Part shown: positions 31,675-43,553 of the stretch, in pieces | How the letters are laid out: each line of letters opens with the position of its first letter | How positions within the stretch are numbered: position 1 is the stretch's first letter | Origin: Triangularia verruculosa | Taxonomy: Eukaryota > Ascomycota > Sordariomycetes > Sordariales > Podosporaceae | Length of the DNA stretch: 64,000 bases | Reading direction: 5' to 3' | Assembly: GCA_033296885.1 (NCBI GenBank) | Contig: MU863919.1 | Coordinates: 124,001-188,000 of the forward strand | Translations under genes and position numbers: made by a program | Notes under the pieces: model-generated | What the model was told of the DNA's origin: nothing | What the model saw: only the letters and a program-made list of their open reading frames with translations | Database searches by the model: none

Positions 31675-32111
31675 CAGATAGCCTTCCCTCCCTTGTCTTC
31701 CAAACAATAACGCATACATCAAAGCAGATAGCCCACCCTCCCCCTCGTTGTCAAGAATGGAAACTGCAGCGAAACAGATAACCCTGCCACACACGTCCCA
31801 AAAAAAGCAGAACAGCCTCCCTCTCTTTGTTCAACTCACACACGCATCAACAAACACAGCCCCTATCAGCCCCTGAAAAACTCCTCGCCAACTGTCAACA
31901 GGATAGAAAATAAAACAAAGCAAAGCTCCTGGAAGCCAGATAGCCGCCCAACATATAACATCATACATCAGTCCGACGCATAACAACAAAACAAATCTCT
32001 CCACCACACACACACACATACATACATACATACATACAATCCCCCGAGTATTCATAGCCCTAGTAGACAACAAACAACAACAACAAGATAAAACATTTCA
32101 ATCAGATAGCC
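31675..32111. repeat. Recurring CAGATAGCC motif
   Basis: Exact CAGATAGCC at 31675, 31725, 31937 and 32103, plus CAGATAACC at 31775, all on the plus strand, within 437 bases. Read on the strand of the downstream Zn2Cys6 gene it is GGCTATCTG. It could be a transcription-factor site or residual minisatellite. Confidence 0.5.
32004..32039. repeat. CA / CATA microsatellite
   Basis: A CACACACA run passes directly into five CATA units. Confidence 0.85.
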
Positions 32112-32770
32112 ACCCAACCCAACCCAGCCCAATATGTCCCCATAAAACATTCAAGCCGCCCCGCAATACCGAACCCACCCCACTCTTCGCAATACAAAAC
32201 ACATTTTGAAAGCACAATATCCGCCCGTTTTCGACAAAACAACCCCTCTTGATAAGAAGCACAACAACAATGACGACAGAATATCCAAGAAAAAGGTAGG
32301 TAGGAAACGGTTCATACAGTTTGATGAGATTGATAAAAAAAATAAAAATTCCCTCATGAAAAAAAAAAAAATAAGCAAAAGTCCTAGGTATATGTCCCGC
32401 CCCGCCCCTCCAGTTCTGTTTGTTGTGTCCAGTCCAGTCCCGTCCAGCACAGTCGATCCAGTTCAGTCACAGCAAAGCCCCCCCCTTCTTTTTTCCAAGT
32501 GGGAAAAGGCCCCGTCATTGTTTTCGCCTGTCTGTCTGTCATCCAAAAGCCCTCCTGGGCAGGGAGCAAAAGTAGTATCCAAATGTTTTTTGTTGCTGTT
32601 TTCGGCATTTTTTTGTGTCGTTTTTTTTTGTCAAGATCCGGGTCCATGATTTTCCTTTTGGCTTGTTCCTGGCAAAAGTCCCTTCAAAATCCTGGAGGGA
32701 AAAAAATAAAAGAAATTGAAAGGTAACCCAAAAATTGATCCTGGAAAAGAAATCCGGGGAAGCCATATGA

Positions 32771-34069
32771 TCAACGGAACCTCCCCGCGGCCGCGGCAGC
32801 AGCTCTGTCTTGAATCTGCTGTTCCGTTGATACATAAAGCCTGTCCAAATAGTCCATGGCCTGCGCGTCCTTGAGAATCTTGGCCACCTGGATACCTGCC
32901 GAGATAAGCTGCAAAATATTTCGGTCGTCCTTCAAGGGTCGAGATTGGTGCTTCGCCGCGTGTCGCATTTCCAACGAATTCTCCAAGATGGTCACAAACT
33001 GCTTGATCTGACCGTTATATAACACCCGGGCGGGGATCCGCCTCTTTGTAGCCAGTCTTTTCAGCAGGTACACCCATTCCGTCCATTCACGATCTTGCGG
33101 GCGCTCAACCGGTCGCATGTCCTGCGTGAGTGGGATCGGGAACTGGTACTTGGCCACAAAGTCATAGGCGCACTGCGAGAGCCGGTCGTTGACTTGAGTC
33201 AGGACACTATCCTGCTCTTGAACAAGGAGATGAGTCGGAAGAGTCGGAAGATCTCGCTCAGACATCGCAATGTACTCTGGCGGTGGCCTTTTCAGGAACT
33301 GGTGCGGCCCGTCAAACTCGTCCCGGTTCGACGGACGTCGTTGGGACCGTGGCTTTCCGCTCATCTTGCTCTTGTTCCCCGGCTGGGGCAGGCCAATGGC
33401 AGAATTCTCCAGAGAGTAGTCGGACATGTTGGGAGATGTCATGAGATCATCCATGGAGCCGGATGGTGAATACCTCCCTTGATAAAGCCCCTGCGGAGGA
33501 GGCTGAGGAGGAGGGGCTCCCTGATATGCCCTCTGATGGTCCCAAGGCTGCGGGCTCATACCATTCATACCGTTCATACCATTCATTCCCTTGTACGAGA
33601 CCTGGGATGGTGGCGCTGGGCTCGAATACTGGCTTGGTGGTTGCGTCATGCGGGGGTTGAATGCTGTCGCTGGCGCAAAGGGCGACTCAGCCGCGGCTCG
33701 CCCTACCTGGCTGACATTTCCCAGGGAAAGGTTGGCCGGCAAGTGGTAGGATGAGGTGTTGCCATGTGTATAAGCCACGCTTGAAAAAGGTTGCCGGTTA
33801 CTCTCGCTATCCTGAAGCTGAAGAAGGGTTTCGAGAGGCTGAACATCTTACCTTTGTGGGAGGTACGGGTTGCTTCCCGTCTCAAATCTGCCATTGTGAT
33901 ATTGGTCACTGTAGATCGGGCTTGGGTTCGTTGGTCAGCTGCTGGTGTTCCTTCACACTGTCCCGTCAAATGGGGATTTTCGAGATTTTTGTTCCCACCT
34001 GCGCGATTGTAGCCAGCGGTCATTGGACACCGCGGCCGAGGAACGGTACGCAAAGTCCGGCTGGGCCAT
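32771..34069 (-). CDS. Conserved fungal protein of unknown function (three exons)
   Basis: Exons 33999-34069, 33852-33908 and 32771-33779 (introns 90 and 72 nt) give 378 residues beginning MAQPDFAYRSSAAVSNDRW. The start is in a strong context (ACCACCATGG). The second exon reads SDQYHNGRFETGSNPYLPQ, much more protein-like than the alternative frame, which supports the model; an acceptor 34 bases earlier (GATAG) is a possible alternative for exon 3. The first half is disordered, with GMNGMNGMNGM repeats and Pro/Gln runs. The conserved part is the helical C-terminal ~170 residues (PPPEYIAMSERDLPTLP, DREWTEWVYLLKRLATKRRI, LENSLEMRHAAKHQSR, LQLISAGIQVAKILKDAQAM). There is no transmembrane segment. 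The look is that of a regulatory or scaffold protein, but I cannot name the family. Confidence 0.75.
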
Positions 34070-37000
34070 GGTGGTTCCTCTTTTTTTTTTTTAATCCTGT
34101 CCTCGTCCCGGCTGGGATATCCAAAAAGCGGCTTCCCGAGTCGTTTTTTCGCTCACCCGCAGTGGCAGTGTTGCTTTCTTGTTGAAAACAATGAAGAAAA
34201 ACGCACAAAATACAAAGCAGAAATTCGAAACGGTCCCACGGAACGGTAGGGTGCGGCCAGAGGGTAAACAATTCAATCAGTCCAGGAGGGCAACGGAGAA
34301 AAAAACCTGCGGCCGGGATTTCCTTGGATGGACGAGTACCAAAAGTCTTCATAAAAAATCAGTCTCCACGCGTGCGGCGAGAACCTCACTGGGATGTGTC
34401 TTTGACCGAACGGCAATCGGGCTGTGGTCCGGCAGACTGGTTGACTATGGAACTAGCAGCGGAGTCTAGCTTGGGCGCTGCTGGGGAATATCAGTCCGGC
34501 TCCTCTTTTTCAACGTCGCCGGTGCGGTTTTGCTGAGACTTGTGTCCTCGCAGGACTGGCGGATGGGAGGACCAAAAACGACAGAACAAGACGGTTCAGA
34601 TCCACGATGGAGACATATATCCCCCCTCGCTGGCCGCGCTGGTGTCAAGGAGAGGGGGGCCGGGGGTGGCGAGGGCGATACTTCCACGACCGATTGACAA
34701 CAAAGTAGCCGACACAGCAGAACCGGTGGAAAATGGAAATGACAATCTTGACACGCAGCTCAGTTCCGTGTCGCTCGGTGCGCCCAACATGAACCGGGAA
34801 GCCGGAAGGGAAGGGTGCGAGCAAGCCGGTGCTCGCTGCCCGCAACACCACTCACTCGCATACAAGGCCGGCTTCGTGACTTTGCTAGCTTGGCGCCCGG
34901 AAGATGGAATTCGAGAAGGAGGTGAGCGAGTCGGGCAACGACCAAGCGGGCGCAAGTGACGATCTCTCTGGAAAACCACGAGTTGATGGGAAGATCCATG
35001 CGGCCGTCATCCAATGGTCCTCGCGCCCACAAACGCCCATGGCCATGATCCAAGGCATTCGCACTCTACCATGCTGCACTTCGCGGGCACCGGTGCTCGA
35101 CCAGCACAATGCGATGGACGGAAAACGGTAGGGCATCGTTGGGCACCAGATGGAATTTTTCGAGGCGGGTTGCGACGCTGCGCTGTCGCCCAATGCCCAG
35201 ACCCTCGGCAGTCGTGATTGGTGCCAGGGAAGTCCCTGTTCGCCCACCACCCTCGTGGCGGCACATCTGATTGAGGGGCCGATGGAAGCGACTGACGTTG
35301 GGCACGAACACGTCTCGCTGGCCAACCCAACCATGCCGCCGCCCTATCATGCCATCTCGTCGTGTGGTCTACCGTGATGCCACGCAGCAGCCTTTCTTGA
35401 CCGCTCCCCGAGAGCGTACGGTCCGTCGACGACGCCGTCTGGTCTGACCCTTGGAGTGTTGACACGGCATCGTTAGCCCCCATTTTCCCCCACAACCCCT
35501 TCCCACGCTTCCCATCTTCCCCCACGGCCTACTTTTTTCTTAAGAGGAGGTCGTGGCCGAGGCCACCCGCGTCATTGTTCCTGACCTTGATGCGAATCTG
35601 GCATGAGGCATCACGCCTTGCCCAAGACGGACACTGACACAGTATTCTTTCTGCCAGAAAGGTATCATTTTTCTCTCCACCCCACATGCTGCCACCCACA
35701 CAGGATTGTAGCCCGACGACACCCACCGATGATAAAAATGCCAGTCCCGAGCGGGCCGGAGTTCGGGACTCAAGGCTCACGGCACCACCACTTACAAGAT
35801 CAAAGCCGGACCCTCCCAGTCATTTCTAACCTTACCCAGAACTTCCCTGTTTGGACCCTGCTGAACCTTTGGACTCCAACCCTGGATGGACACCGTTCGG
35901 AGCCACTGGAACTGGATTGGTGTGGTTCCCAACCACCTACGCATTGCTGTCATCATGATGCGTGCTCCCTGAGAGAAGTGATTATCTCTCCAAGAAAGAG
36001 ATAAGAAAGGCCTTTTCGGCGAGGTAAGGTAAATATCACCAATGCTCTCCAGAGACTTGCCCGTGATGGATTCTGTCTGCGGAATGAGGCGCCCCTTTCC
36101 CCCCCTTAAACTTTTTCTAGGTTCAAATCAGCAAGACTTTGGCTGCGATGGAAATCGACTTTGCCCACAGGATGCCGTTCACATGGTTGAAGACATCATC
36201 TATCACATTTTACCTTTTTTTCCGTCCACCGATAGCCCGTACCATGCCGCCTCGTTTTTCTCGGAAAACCTCGGAGTCGACAAACACAACCCCAACCCCA
36301 ACCCGAGCCGTTCATCTTACAAGGCCTCGACACCCTCCGGAGGATGTAGCCAATATGCTTTCTATCACGGTGCTTCGCTTGGCGTCATGATGTATCGCAA
36401 AGCTTTGCAGTCTGTCATCAGCTTTTTCTGGCCCCCAATGCCAAATTTGAGGTCAGGTGCTTTACGCCGGCAGGAAGTGAGGCTCTCATCGGTGTCGGGG
36501 CTGGACTGTGTGTGCCGCAGAGGTTCAATTGGTCAACTGCGCTTGAGTCTTGCCAAAACTCTTCGCATGAAGGGCATGCAGTCGAGTTACAGGTTGAAGA
36601 GTCTCAAGATGCATGATGGTGTTAGGACCGGCAAATGCCTGGTGCCATGGTGAGTGGTTGCCCCCTTGAATTATCATCTGGATGCGGTATCTGACAACCG
36701 AGTAGAGCTCGTAGATAGGCACCACTCTCGGCAAGCCTTACCAAACAATACGAATGAGACGCCTCGGTGGCGCATCGAGCATGCTGCCCTCGGCGTATTG
36801 TGTACCTTCGAGGTGTTCGGAGCATCGAATTTAAGGCATCACCAGGGTGAATGACCAGATTTTCGACAGCCCTTTTGATCGCAGGCCACATCCGAGGTCA
36901 GCTTTCGGACGGTTGATGATGCCGTCCGGGGGATACCATCTCAGCACTAACACTTGGTTAAGACTGAGCCACATCGACTAACCTATGGTGTATGAGTCTT

Positions 37001-39169
37001 GGGCGTGAGCCCACAAAGAGGTCGGGAAAAGCGGAACAGTTCAAATCATCTCGAGTCGTCGCCGCCCGCAGCAACACTCATCCTCCAAGCTTCGGTCGCT
37101 GTCTGTTCTTATGAAGAAGGGCAAGACGGGGGGGTCGGCGAGAGCTCCGGGGTGGGCACCTGAAGAGGACCCCGTTGTTCACAAGACAAGAGAGCAGCCT
37201 TCAGCAAACTCGGTCAACATCGCAGAAGCCACCAATTCCGATTCGTCGTCCGTCAGTAACCGCATCATCATCAACGCCGCTTGGTCGAGGTCTTTGGCCG
37301 GCAGACATCCACATCAGACCCTAGCTGCATATTGAAAGATGAGTTGGAGGGGCGTTTGCTGATGTGGCGAGCAAGTGGGCGAGGTTGACATTTTGCGATG
37401 TTGTGTCTGACTGATGCCAACCAAGCTGAGTCTCGAGATGTCTTGCACAACGCGAAGCCAGGCAATCAAGACGCTTCGTAATGTTTCGATAAGGCCTGCT
37501 CTTCAAGACAGGTCTCTAACACATCCAATCAAGAAGCGACTCCTCATCAACAATCTCGCGGCTACTGCGGATCGATCAAAAATCGCTTGTTGCATATCTT
37601 TGATGGACTGCTGCACACTCGACCAGATGTAGCAACTGGCTGCTCGCCCGGCATCTCTTATCCCGCGTAAGTGAGATCCAGACCCTTCCATCTAACGTTG
37701 CAGTAGTAACAACTGATCTGAGATTGACAGCAAGCAGTGCATAGCAGAAATGAGCTCTCCAATGATGTCGACAAAATGTGCACTTTTGCTCCTCGATGTG
37801 ACTGAGTCATGGAGCCTTCAAGGAAACATCAATCTCGGCATGCGTCGAAAGTGAGGCGGCTGCATGTCCAGAGCACGACCCAAATGCGGGAACATCGCGT
37901 GTTTGGGCATCGCTGAGTTGGCACAGAGGAGGAGAGTGAAGGCAGAACTGATCGAAAGCGACACCACCATCACCATCGACATCCAGGCAGGGCTGGCTCT
38001 GAGACTCATCCAGCTGGCCTGTTGGCTTGGTTGTCACAACCGGTCAGCGACAGGTTTTCCATTTTTGGATATCCAGCTTTTCAACCAAAACCGGGCAAGA
38101 CTGAACTGACAGGAGGCGCTTTCTGTCGTCCATTCAGAGGACAGAGCCCGGCACCAATAGAGGTGAACTCGATGGGTATTGGCTATCGTGGCCCACTCGT
38201 AAATGACTGGCTGGTGGGACAGCAATGGTAAGACAAGCCCCCCTCTTCTGTTGAACAGCAGCATGCCGCCGAGAGTGCTTCTCGAAACATGACGGCGCCG
38301 AGCAATGCGGGGTCATGGTCGTTGTTCCATGAGGTCGGCAATCTGGACGATGTGCTGCGAGAGGGGTCCTTTCGATCTTGGTGCGACCTTCAACAACAGC
38401 AGAGCAGGGTAAGCACTGGCGGCAACGGCGGCAGCGTCAAGCACGTCGTGTGTCCTCTCGGTGCTTCTCTCGCTATCAGTAAGTGTCAGTCGATGGATTT
38501 GTTCCGAATATGCCGCAACAAACAGGTGAGGAGATATCTGTTGAGTGTTCTGCGTCGACCTGTCACATTCGTCGAAGCTGAGCTGGCACAGGACGCCTGC
38601 ATCTTCCATAGGCCATAGTTGCATGACGGCGTCGCACACCGCTGTCGACTGGCGGATTTCCTGTTTCTGGTCTGCTCGGCGGGGCTCATGAAGCGATTCG
38701 GGCCTATCACGGGTGCTGGTGATAGCTAGCCTGCAACATGAGCAGGGGACAGGCTGCATCAGACGGAATGCCAACGCATCACTGCAGAGACACTAGCCCA
38801 CCTGCCCGGCCGACTCTGATGAGGTTCTCGTGTGAGATTGGCGAAGAGAGCGCAGCGCGGTGCAGAGACGCGCAGCAAAGTGCAGAAAGGAAGCGGCAGG
38901 AAACATTGCGATGGACCATGCCGAGACGTGAAGCGACAGTGGAAGCGGGGTCTCATCACGCAGAGAACATGGGCTGTCTCGTCTGTCTTCGAATGACAGC
39001 GTCGTCTGCTCCAGGTTTAAAACCGGCGCGCCCCTGCCTTGCCCAACAGCTGTCCCTTCCCCCCCAGACTATTTTTTCCACACCAGAGCCCAACGACCCG
39101 CCATCGTTCCTGCCCAACCTGACGCCATTGCTCCTGCTCCTGCTCCTCAGTGATTCACTGGTTCTCTTT

Positions 39170-39175
39170 TATATA
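39170..39175 (+). promoter_or_regulatory. TATA box, candidate promoter of the C2H2 factor
   Basis: TTTTATATACACC followed by a leader rich in CACC and CCTCCACC. It lies 1.5 kb before the start codon at 40717, with apparent leader intron signals between. Confidence 0.45.
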
Positions 39176-39281
39176 CACCTCATCACCACCGCACCTGCCT
39201 CCACCAAGCACGCCAGACCACTCCAGACTCCATCCGCTCATCACACCGCTGCCCCAGCCAAGGACTACGTACCTGTTCCCA

Positions 39282-40526
39282 CTGGATCCCGCAGACACGT
39301 TGGAAGCCTCCATTGTTGTCTAGAGCAGTCATACGCTCTCACTCTTGCAATTGCCGTCTGGAATGTCTGCCATGGTTATGTCCCGGACCACTGATACCAT
39401 GCCTGGCTACAACACCCACAACCTTGAACTGGACGAGGTTCACACCCCCTCGAGGTATATTACGCTTGTTTTCATTTCTTTCCTGGGAGGCCCATAGTGC
39501 TTTTTTGCGTTTTGCTCTTCACAGTCATGTAGCGAGTCAAGTCATGTTTTCCCTTTCTGCTTTCTGCTTTCTCACTTTGCCTTGGATTCCGTCTTAGTGA
39601 GACGCCCCATGAGCATATCTGGACACACGAAAGAGAAACTTGCAACCCAGGGACAGCATTTCACAGATCGATTTTCTTCCCAAGGACACACGGCTCATGG
39701 ATCGCCAAACTGGATGCCCCAGATCTCATCTGCCATGGACTGCCACCGGACTCTCTGTTCACTCAACCACCTGGATCCGACTCGTCCGAGTCGCGGACAC
39801 CGATCAGTCCCTTGACTGTATCACAAAGTTACTTTACACACTTGCTTTTCGAAGCCAATCAGTAAGTCTCGGTCCCAGGACGCCAACATCTCGACATGCC
39901 ATTTGAGGATCTTGCCTTAAGGATGCGACACTCTGCGGACAAAAGGACGACAACACACCCATGGAGATGCTCTCTCTTTTTTCTTTCTCTTGAGGACCCC
40001 AGGACTTGAACAAACAGGCTTCGCAGACAGGACTTGCGCACTGGACTTCCCGGACACTGGATTCACCACATTGTCAACAATCATTGCCATCAAGGACCGT
40101 CAACTTCAACCACGAGTCGCTGACTCGAGGATGACTCCTCAACCCACGACAACAGACAACTTCTTGGACTTGCTCGTTTCCTTTTCTGGCCGCTGGATCG
40201 ACATGAATATTGCCCTAGACCCTTCTGGATTCTTTTCTCAACAGCTCTGCATCGACAATGGACACAACCCCCCTGCTCAGCTCAGAGTTGAGGAAACAAG
40301 ATTGATGAGAAATACTGTCTCTTGATCCTCTTCTCCTGTAGCTTGACACTGGATCTTCTCGCCGAAAGCCACATCGAAAGGATAATCCCTGGTTTTCTTG
40401 TCGTCGCAACGGTTTCGCTTTGCTTTTCTTCAGCCTGGATTCACTTGCCCCTTGTGACACCTGGATTTTTTTCCTGGCTCCAGGCCAGCAGCCCTAATGT
40501 GAACTTTTCCCAACGGTCTTCTGGAT
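39282..40526 (+). repeat. Ten CTGGAT motifs in the presumed 5' leader
   Basis: CTGGAT occurs at 39282, 39710, 39771, 40057, 40193, 40225, 40349, 40435, 40461 and 40521, all on the plus strand and often followed by C or TC and preceded by pyrimidines (CTTCTGGATTC). About 0.3 occurrences would be expected by chance in 1.25 kb. They fall between the likely TATA box and the start codon. Confidence 0.6.
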
Positions 40527-40716
40527 ATCATCAGCGTTCATCAAAAGCGCTCATTTGGTCTGTAGCTACCTCTCCGTGATAAATGTAGATAGCTCCCACT
40601 AACATGGCTCGTGTTTGCAGGATACAAAGTTGTGTGCCATCTGATGCCTGACTTTCTTTTCGGTCACTTTTCCTTTCTACTGTTTTCTTTTCCTCAAACA
40701 ACAAAAAAAGTGGTGG

Positions 40717-42492
40717 ATGGACAGCACACTAACCATTTGCTCCAGCGACTATAGCTACAGTGCTCAGCCCAACATGCTTTCCTCATCTGCTTCTGGAATC
40801 TTTTCTTTTTGTCAAACAGGACCAGCCGATCTTTCTAGCTCGGCTTGGGACACGACAGTTGAAGGAACACAGAACTTTCCTGAGTTTACGGATGCCACGG
40901 ACTACTATGCTGGAGAAGCCGAGGATTCTTTCTTGCCATTTGGCCAAATCACCCCAAAACCGGACCAAGATGACTTCCACGCCCGCTGGGCTCCTTCCGA
41001 CAACAAGGCTCTCAAGGCCGAGCCCATGCGCAGAGGCACCTCGCGCAGCTCCACTGGAAGCCTTAAGAACAGAAACACAAAGTCTTCTGCCGCCTCGGCC
41101 AAGAAGACCAGGTCAAGAGTGCAGTCAATCCTCACACAAACATCATCACAGATGTCCAAGCTTGACATGACTGCTGCCGCTTACCCAGATGGCGTTGCCA
41201 CTGGCCGGATCATGGATGTCCAGCAATACCTTGCGCAGGATCTCGACACTCTCTCCGTCAGCGGTGCTGGCTACTACCCCGCCATGATGGGCTATCCGGA
41301 TGGCTTGCCTTACGACTTGGCTCCCATGGCCCAGCATGTGAACCCCCAGATCTTTGATGCAGGCCTCATTGGCCACTCTCCTCACTCTTGGGGCTCGCTG
41401 AGCCCTGTTGACTCCCGCCTGTCCTCCCCCGGTCTTCCTGACGGCGAGGACTTGTGGTCTGCTGTCCCTTCTGCCTCGTCTCCTGGAGAGAGCCAGAACT
41501 CCAACTCGCCTGTTTTGCCTGGCCAGTCACCAAGGTATGTTGCGATTACAAGCGTGATTGATCTCGGGGCATTGTCTCACACAAGTGATATCAGAATGAA
41601 CCGGAAATTGGATGGCCAGTATGCCTCTGAGGATCTTCACCTTGTGCCTGCTATGGGTGAGGATGCCTTCGCTCTCCCTCCTGCGTTTGGCGCCCGCCGC
41701 ATGAGCGGCGAAGGTGAGTCTGCACGGGACCATTACCTCTACAAGAATGCGTACCCCCACGCGGACGGACTTTTCCACTGCCCCTGGGAGGGCCAGCCGA
41801 GCTGCAACCACAAGCCCGAGAAGCTCAAGTGCAACTATGAGTAAGTCTATCTGATCAGCATGTTGACTTTTACAATCGAACCCACAGCTAACCATGTTTC
41901 CACCAACAGCAAGTTTGTTGACTCTCACCTCAAGCCCTACCGCTGCAAGGTTGAGGGCTGCCAGAACGCCCGCTTCTCTTCCACCGCCTGCCTCCTCAGG
42001 CACGAGCGTGAGGCCCACGCCATGCACGGCCATGGCGAGAAGCCCTACCTATGCACCTATGAGGGCTGTGAGCGCTCCGTTGCCGGCCACGGATTCCCCA
42101 GACAATGGAACCTCCGAGACCACATGAGACGCGTGCACAACGACAATGGCACCACCACCCAAGCTGCTTCTCCTCCCGCCGCTGCCGCCTCCACCCGTGG
42201 CCGCAAGAGAAAGAGCGAGGTACAGGAGAAGCCCGCCCAGGAGAAGACCAGCTCCCGCAAGACCAAGTCCGAGGCTTCCAAGCCTGTTGAGCCTCCTGTC
42301 AACCTTGAGATCAAGCAGTGGTGGGAGCATCAGAGAGCCCTTGAGACCCTTGTCTCTGCCGGCTACCAGCCGGATGATGTCCACACCTTCCAGTACATCA
42401 AGGAGGCCCAAGACCACCTGACTGCCATGGACAGGATCTCACATAACCTTACTGCTGCCAAGTCCGAGGTCCGCCGCGGTTGGAGGGGTTGA
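40717..42492 (+). CDS. C2H2 zinc-finger transcription factor (three exons)
   Basis: Exons 40717-41534, 41595-41840 and 41910-42492 give 548 residues. Intron 2 (69 nt, GTAAGT...ACAG, branch CTAAC) interrupts the first finger; intron 1 (60 nt, GTATGT...TCAG) is a multiple of three with no stop, so its retention would only add 20 residues. The zinc-finger region contains an atypical first finger (FHCPWEGQPSCNHKPEKL... ending VDSH), a classical one (YRCKVEGCQNARFSSTACLL, closing RHEREAH) and a third (YLCTYEGCERSV... closing RDHMRRVH). The N-terminal ~350 residues are Ser/Pro-rich; a basic RGRKRKSE segment follows the fingers, then a helical C-terminus. It is a nuclear regulator with unknown targets. 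The start ATG at 40717 is the first in frame; the Met at residue 20 is an alternative. A long leader is present. Confidence 0.88.
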
Positions 42493-43553
42493 ATAACTGC
42501 AAGCAGCGATCGGCTTCAAGACAGATCTTCGAGCCAGCCATGTGGCTCGCCACACGCCGCACCCAGTGTGCAGTATGAGGTGGACCAAGGTCTAACCCAT
42601 CGCCCATGCAGTGACTCCGGGAAACCAATTCCCAGACTCAACCCCACGGATCAGGATCTTCGAGCATGCCTGTCAATCGGTGTCCTTCTTTCACCCCCTA
42701 TGCTTTCTTTCCTTTTTCCTTGTTTGGGTATGGGCGGATTTGTCGAATTTTGGCAAAAGAAATGGAAAAGACCAAAAAAAGAAAAGAAAGAAAAAACAGA
42801 GCTTATCAACAGGACCAGTCTCGTCAGAGACAATTGGGAGGAAAGGTTTACGGTTTATGACTGACGATTTACGAAGACATGACGGACTTGGATATTGGGG
42901 ACTTTTTTTGGATTGGGAAACTTTAGATAGACCATTTCTTGTGGCAAACATGGGCCACACAGACACCTCGACGGACAGATGTTTCTTTTGTCATTTTCTT
43001 TTTCTTTGAACACACATGGGGTGTTGTTTTCTAGGAGTTTAAAAGAAGGGCTTCATTTGGAATACATAGCGCAAAGCGAACTTGTTTACTTGGGATTTTG
43101 GTGTTTTGGTTTGTTTTGACAAAAATTGGAGACTTGATGAAAGGATAATGATCTGGCGTCTTTTTTTTTTTTTTTTGGTTCTTGTAGAAAAAGCTTGTAG
43201 ACTTTGGGATAGATTTGTGTTTGCGTAGTTTGGTTGCGTTGTATATATATTTCTCGGCAACGATGGGAGTTTGTTTGATACCCCTGTGTATTTGTTTGTT
43301 TGGATAGCGTCGGGTAGAGAATACTTGCTCTGAAGAGAAACATTCGTTCAACGGTGATCATTGTACAATTACTATTTTTGCCCATGTTGACTTTGTTGTA
43401 TAAGAAATTGGAAGCATATTCCTCCTGAAACTCATGGTAATAATAATAGCTACTCAAAAAGAAAGAAATCCATGAGGAACAAAAAAAAGACACCAAAAAC
43501 GCCCCCTATACTAAAACCAGAATTGTTTTCCCTACCATCTCTCTCACCACTAC
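42493..43553. other. Intergenic between convergent genes
   Basis: Holds the two facing 3' flanks. A T-run at 43163-43178 and poly-purine AAAAAAAGAAAAGAAAG near 42774-42794 are the only notable features. No gene supported. Confidence 0.5.

Larger units (their letters stand above)
30715..32770. other. 2 kb upstream region of the Zn2Cys6 gene
   Basis: No coding sequence supported. The 120 bases next to the start codon have a CTCTCTCT run. 31.4-32.2 kb is A/C-rich on the plus strand and holds recurring CAGATAGCC motifs and a CA/CATA microsatellite (separate entries). Its far end is the 3' flank of the gene ending at 32771. Confidence 0.45.
34070..40716. other. 6.6 kb without a supported gene; upstream region and leader of the C2H2 factor
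   Basis: Frames up to 218 codons occur (36042-36653 and 38738-39394 plus; 38313-38774 minus) but are low-complexity or lack coding bias, and I recognise none. A TATA box at 39170 followed by C/A-rich leader sequence marks a likely promoter for the zinc-finger gene at 40717. Near 40600 a CACTAACATGG...TTTGCAG string is a textbook branch point and acceptor, implying at least one intron in the leader. The interval 34.1-39.1 kb may be regulatory DNA or hold non-coding transcripts. Confidence 0.45.

Noticed and set aside
36042..36653. 203-residue plus-strand frame in the 34-40 kb desert
   Set aside because: No codon bias, no domain, and a composition like surrounding non-coding DNA; not called.
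38738..39394. 218-residue plus-strand frame
   Set aside because: Its second half overlaps the presumed core promoter and leader of the C2H2 gene, and the Leu/Pro-rich content looks accidental.
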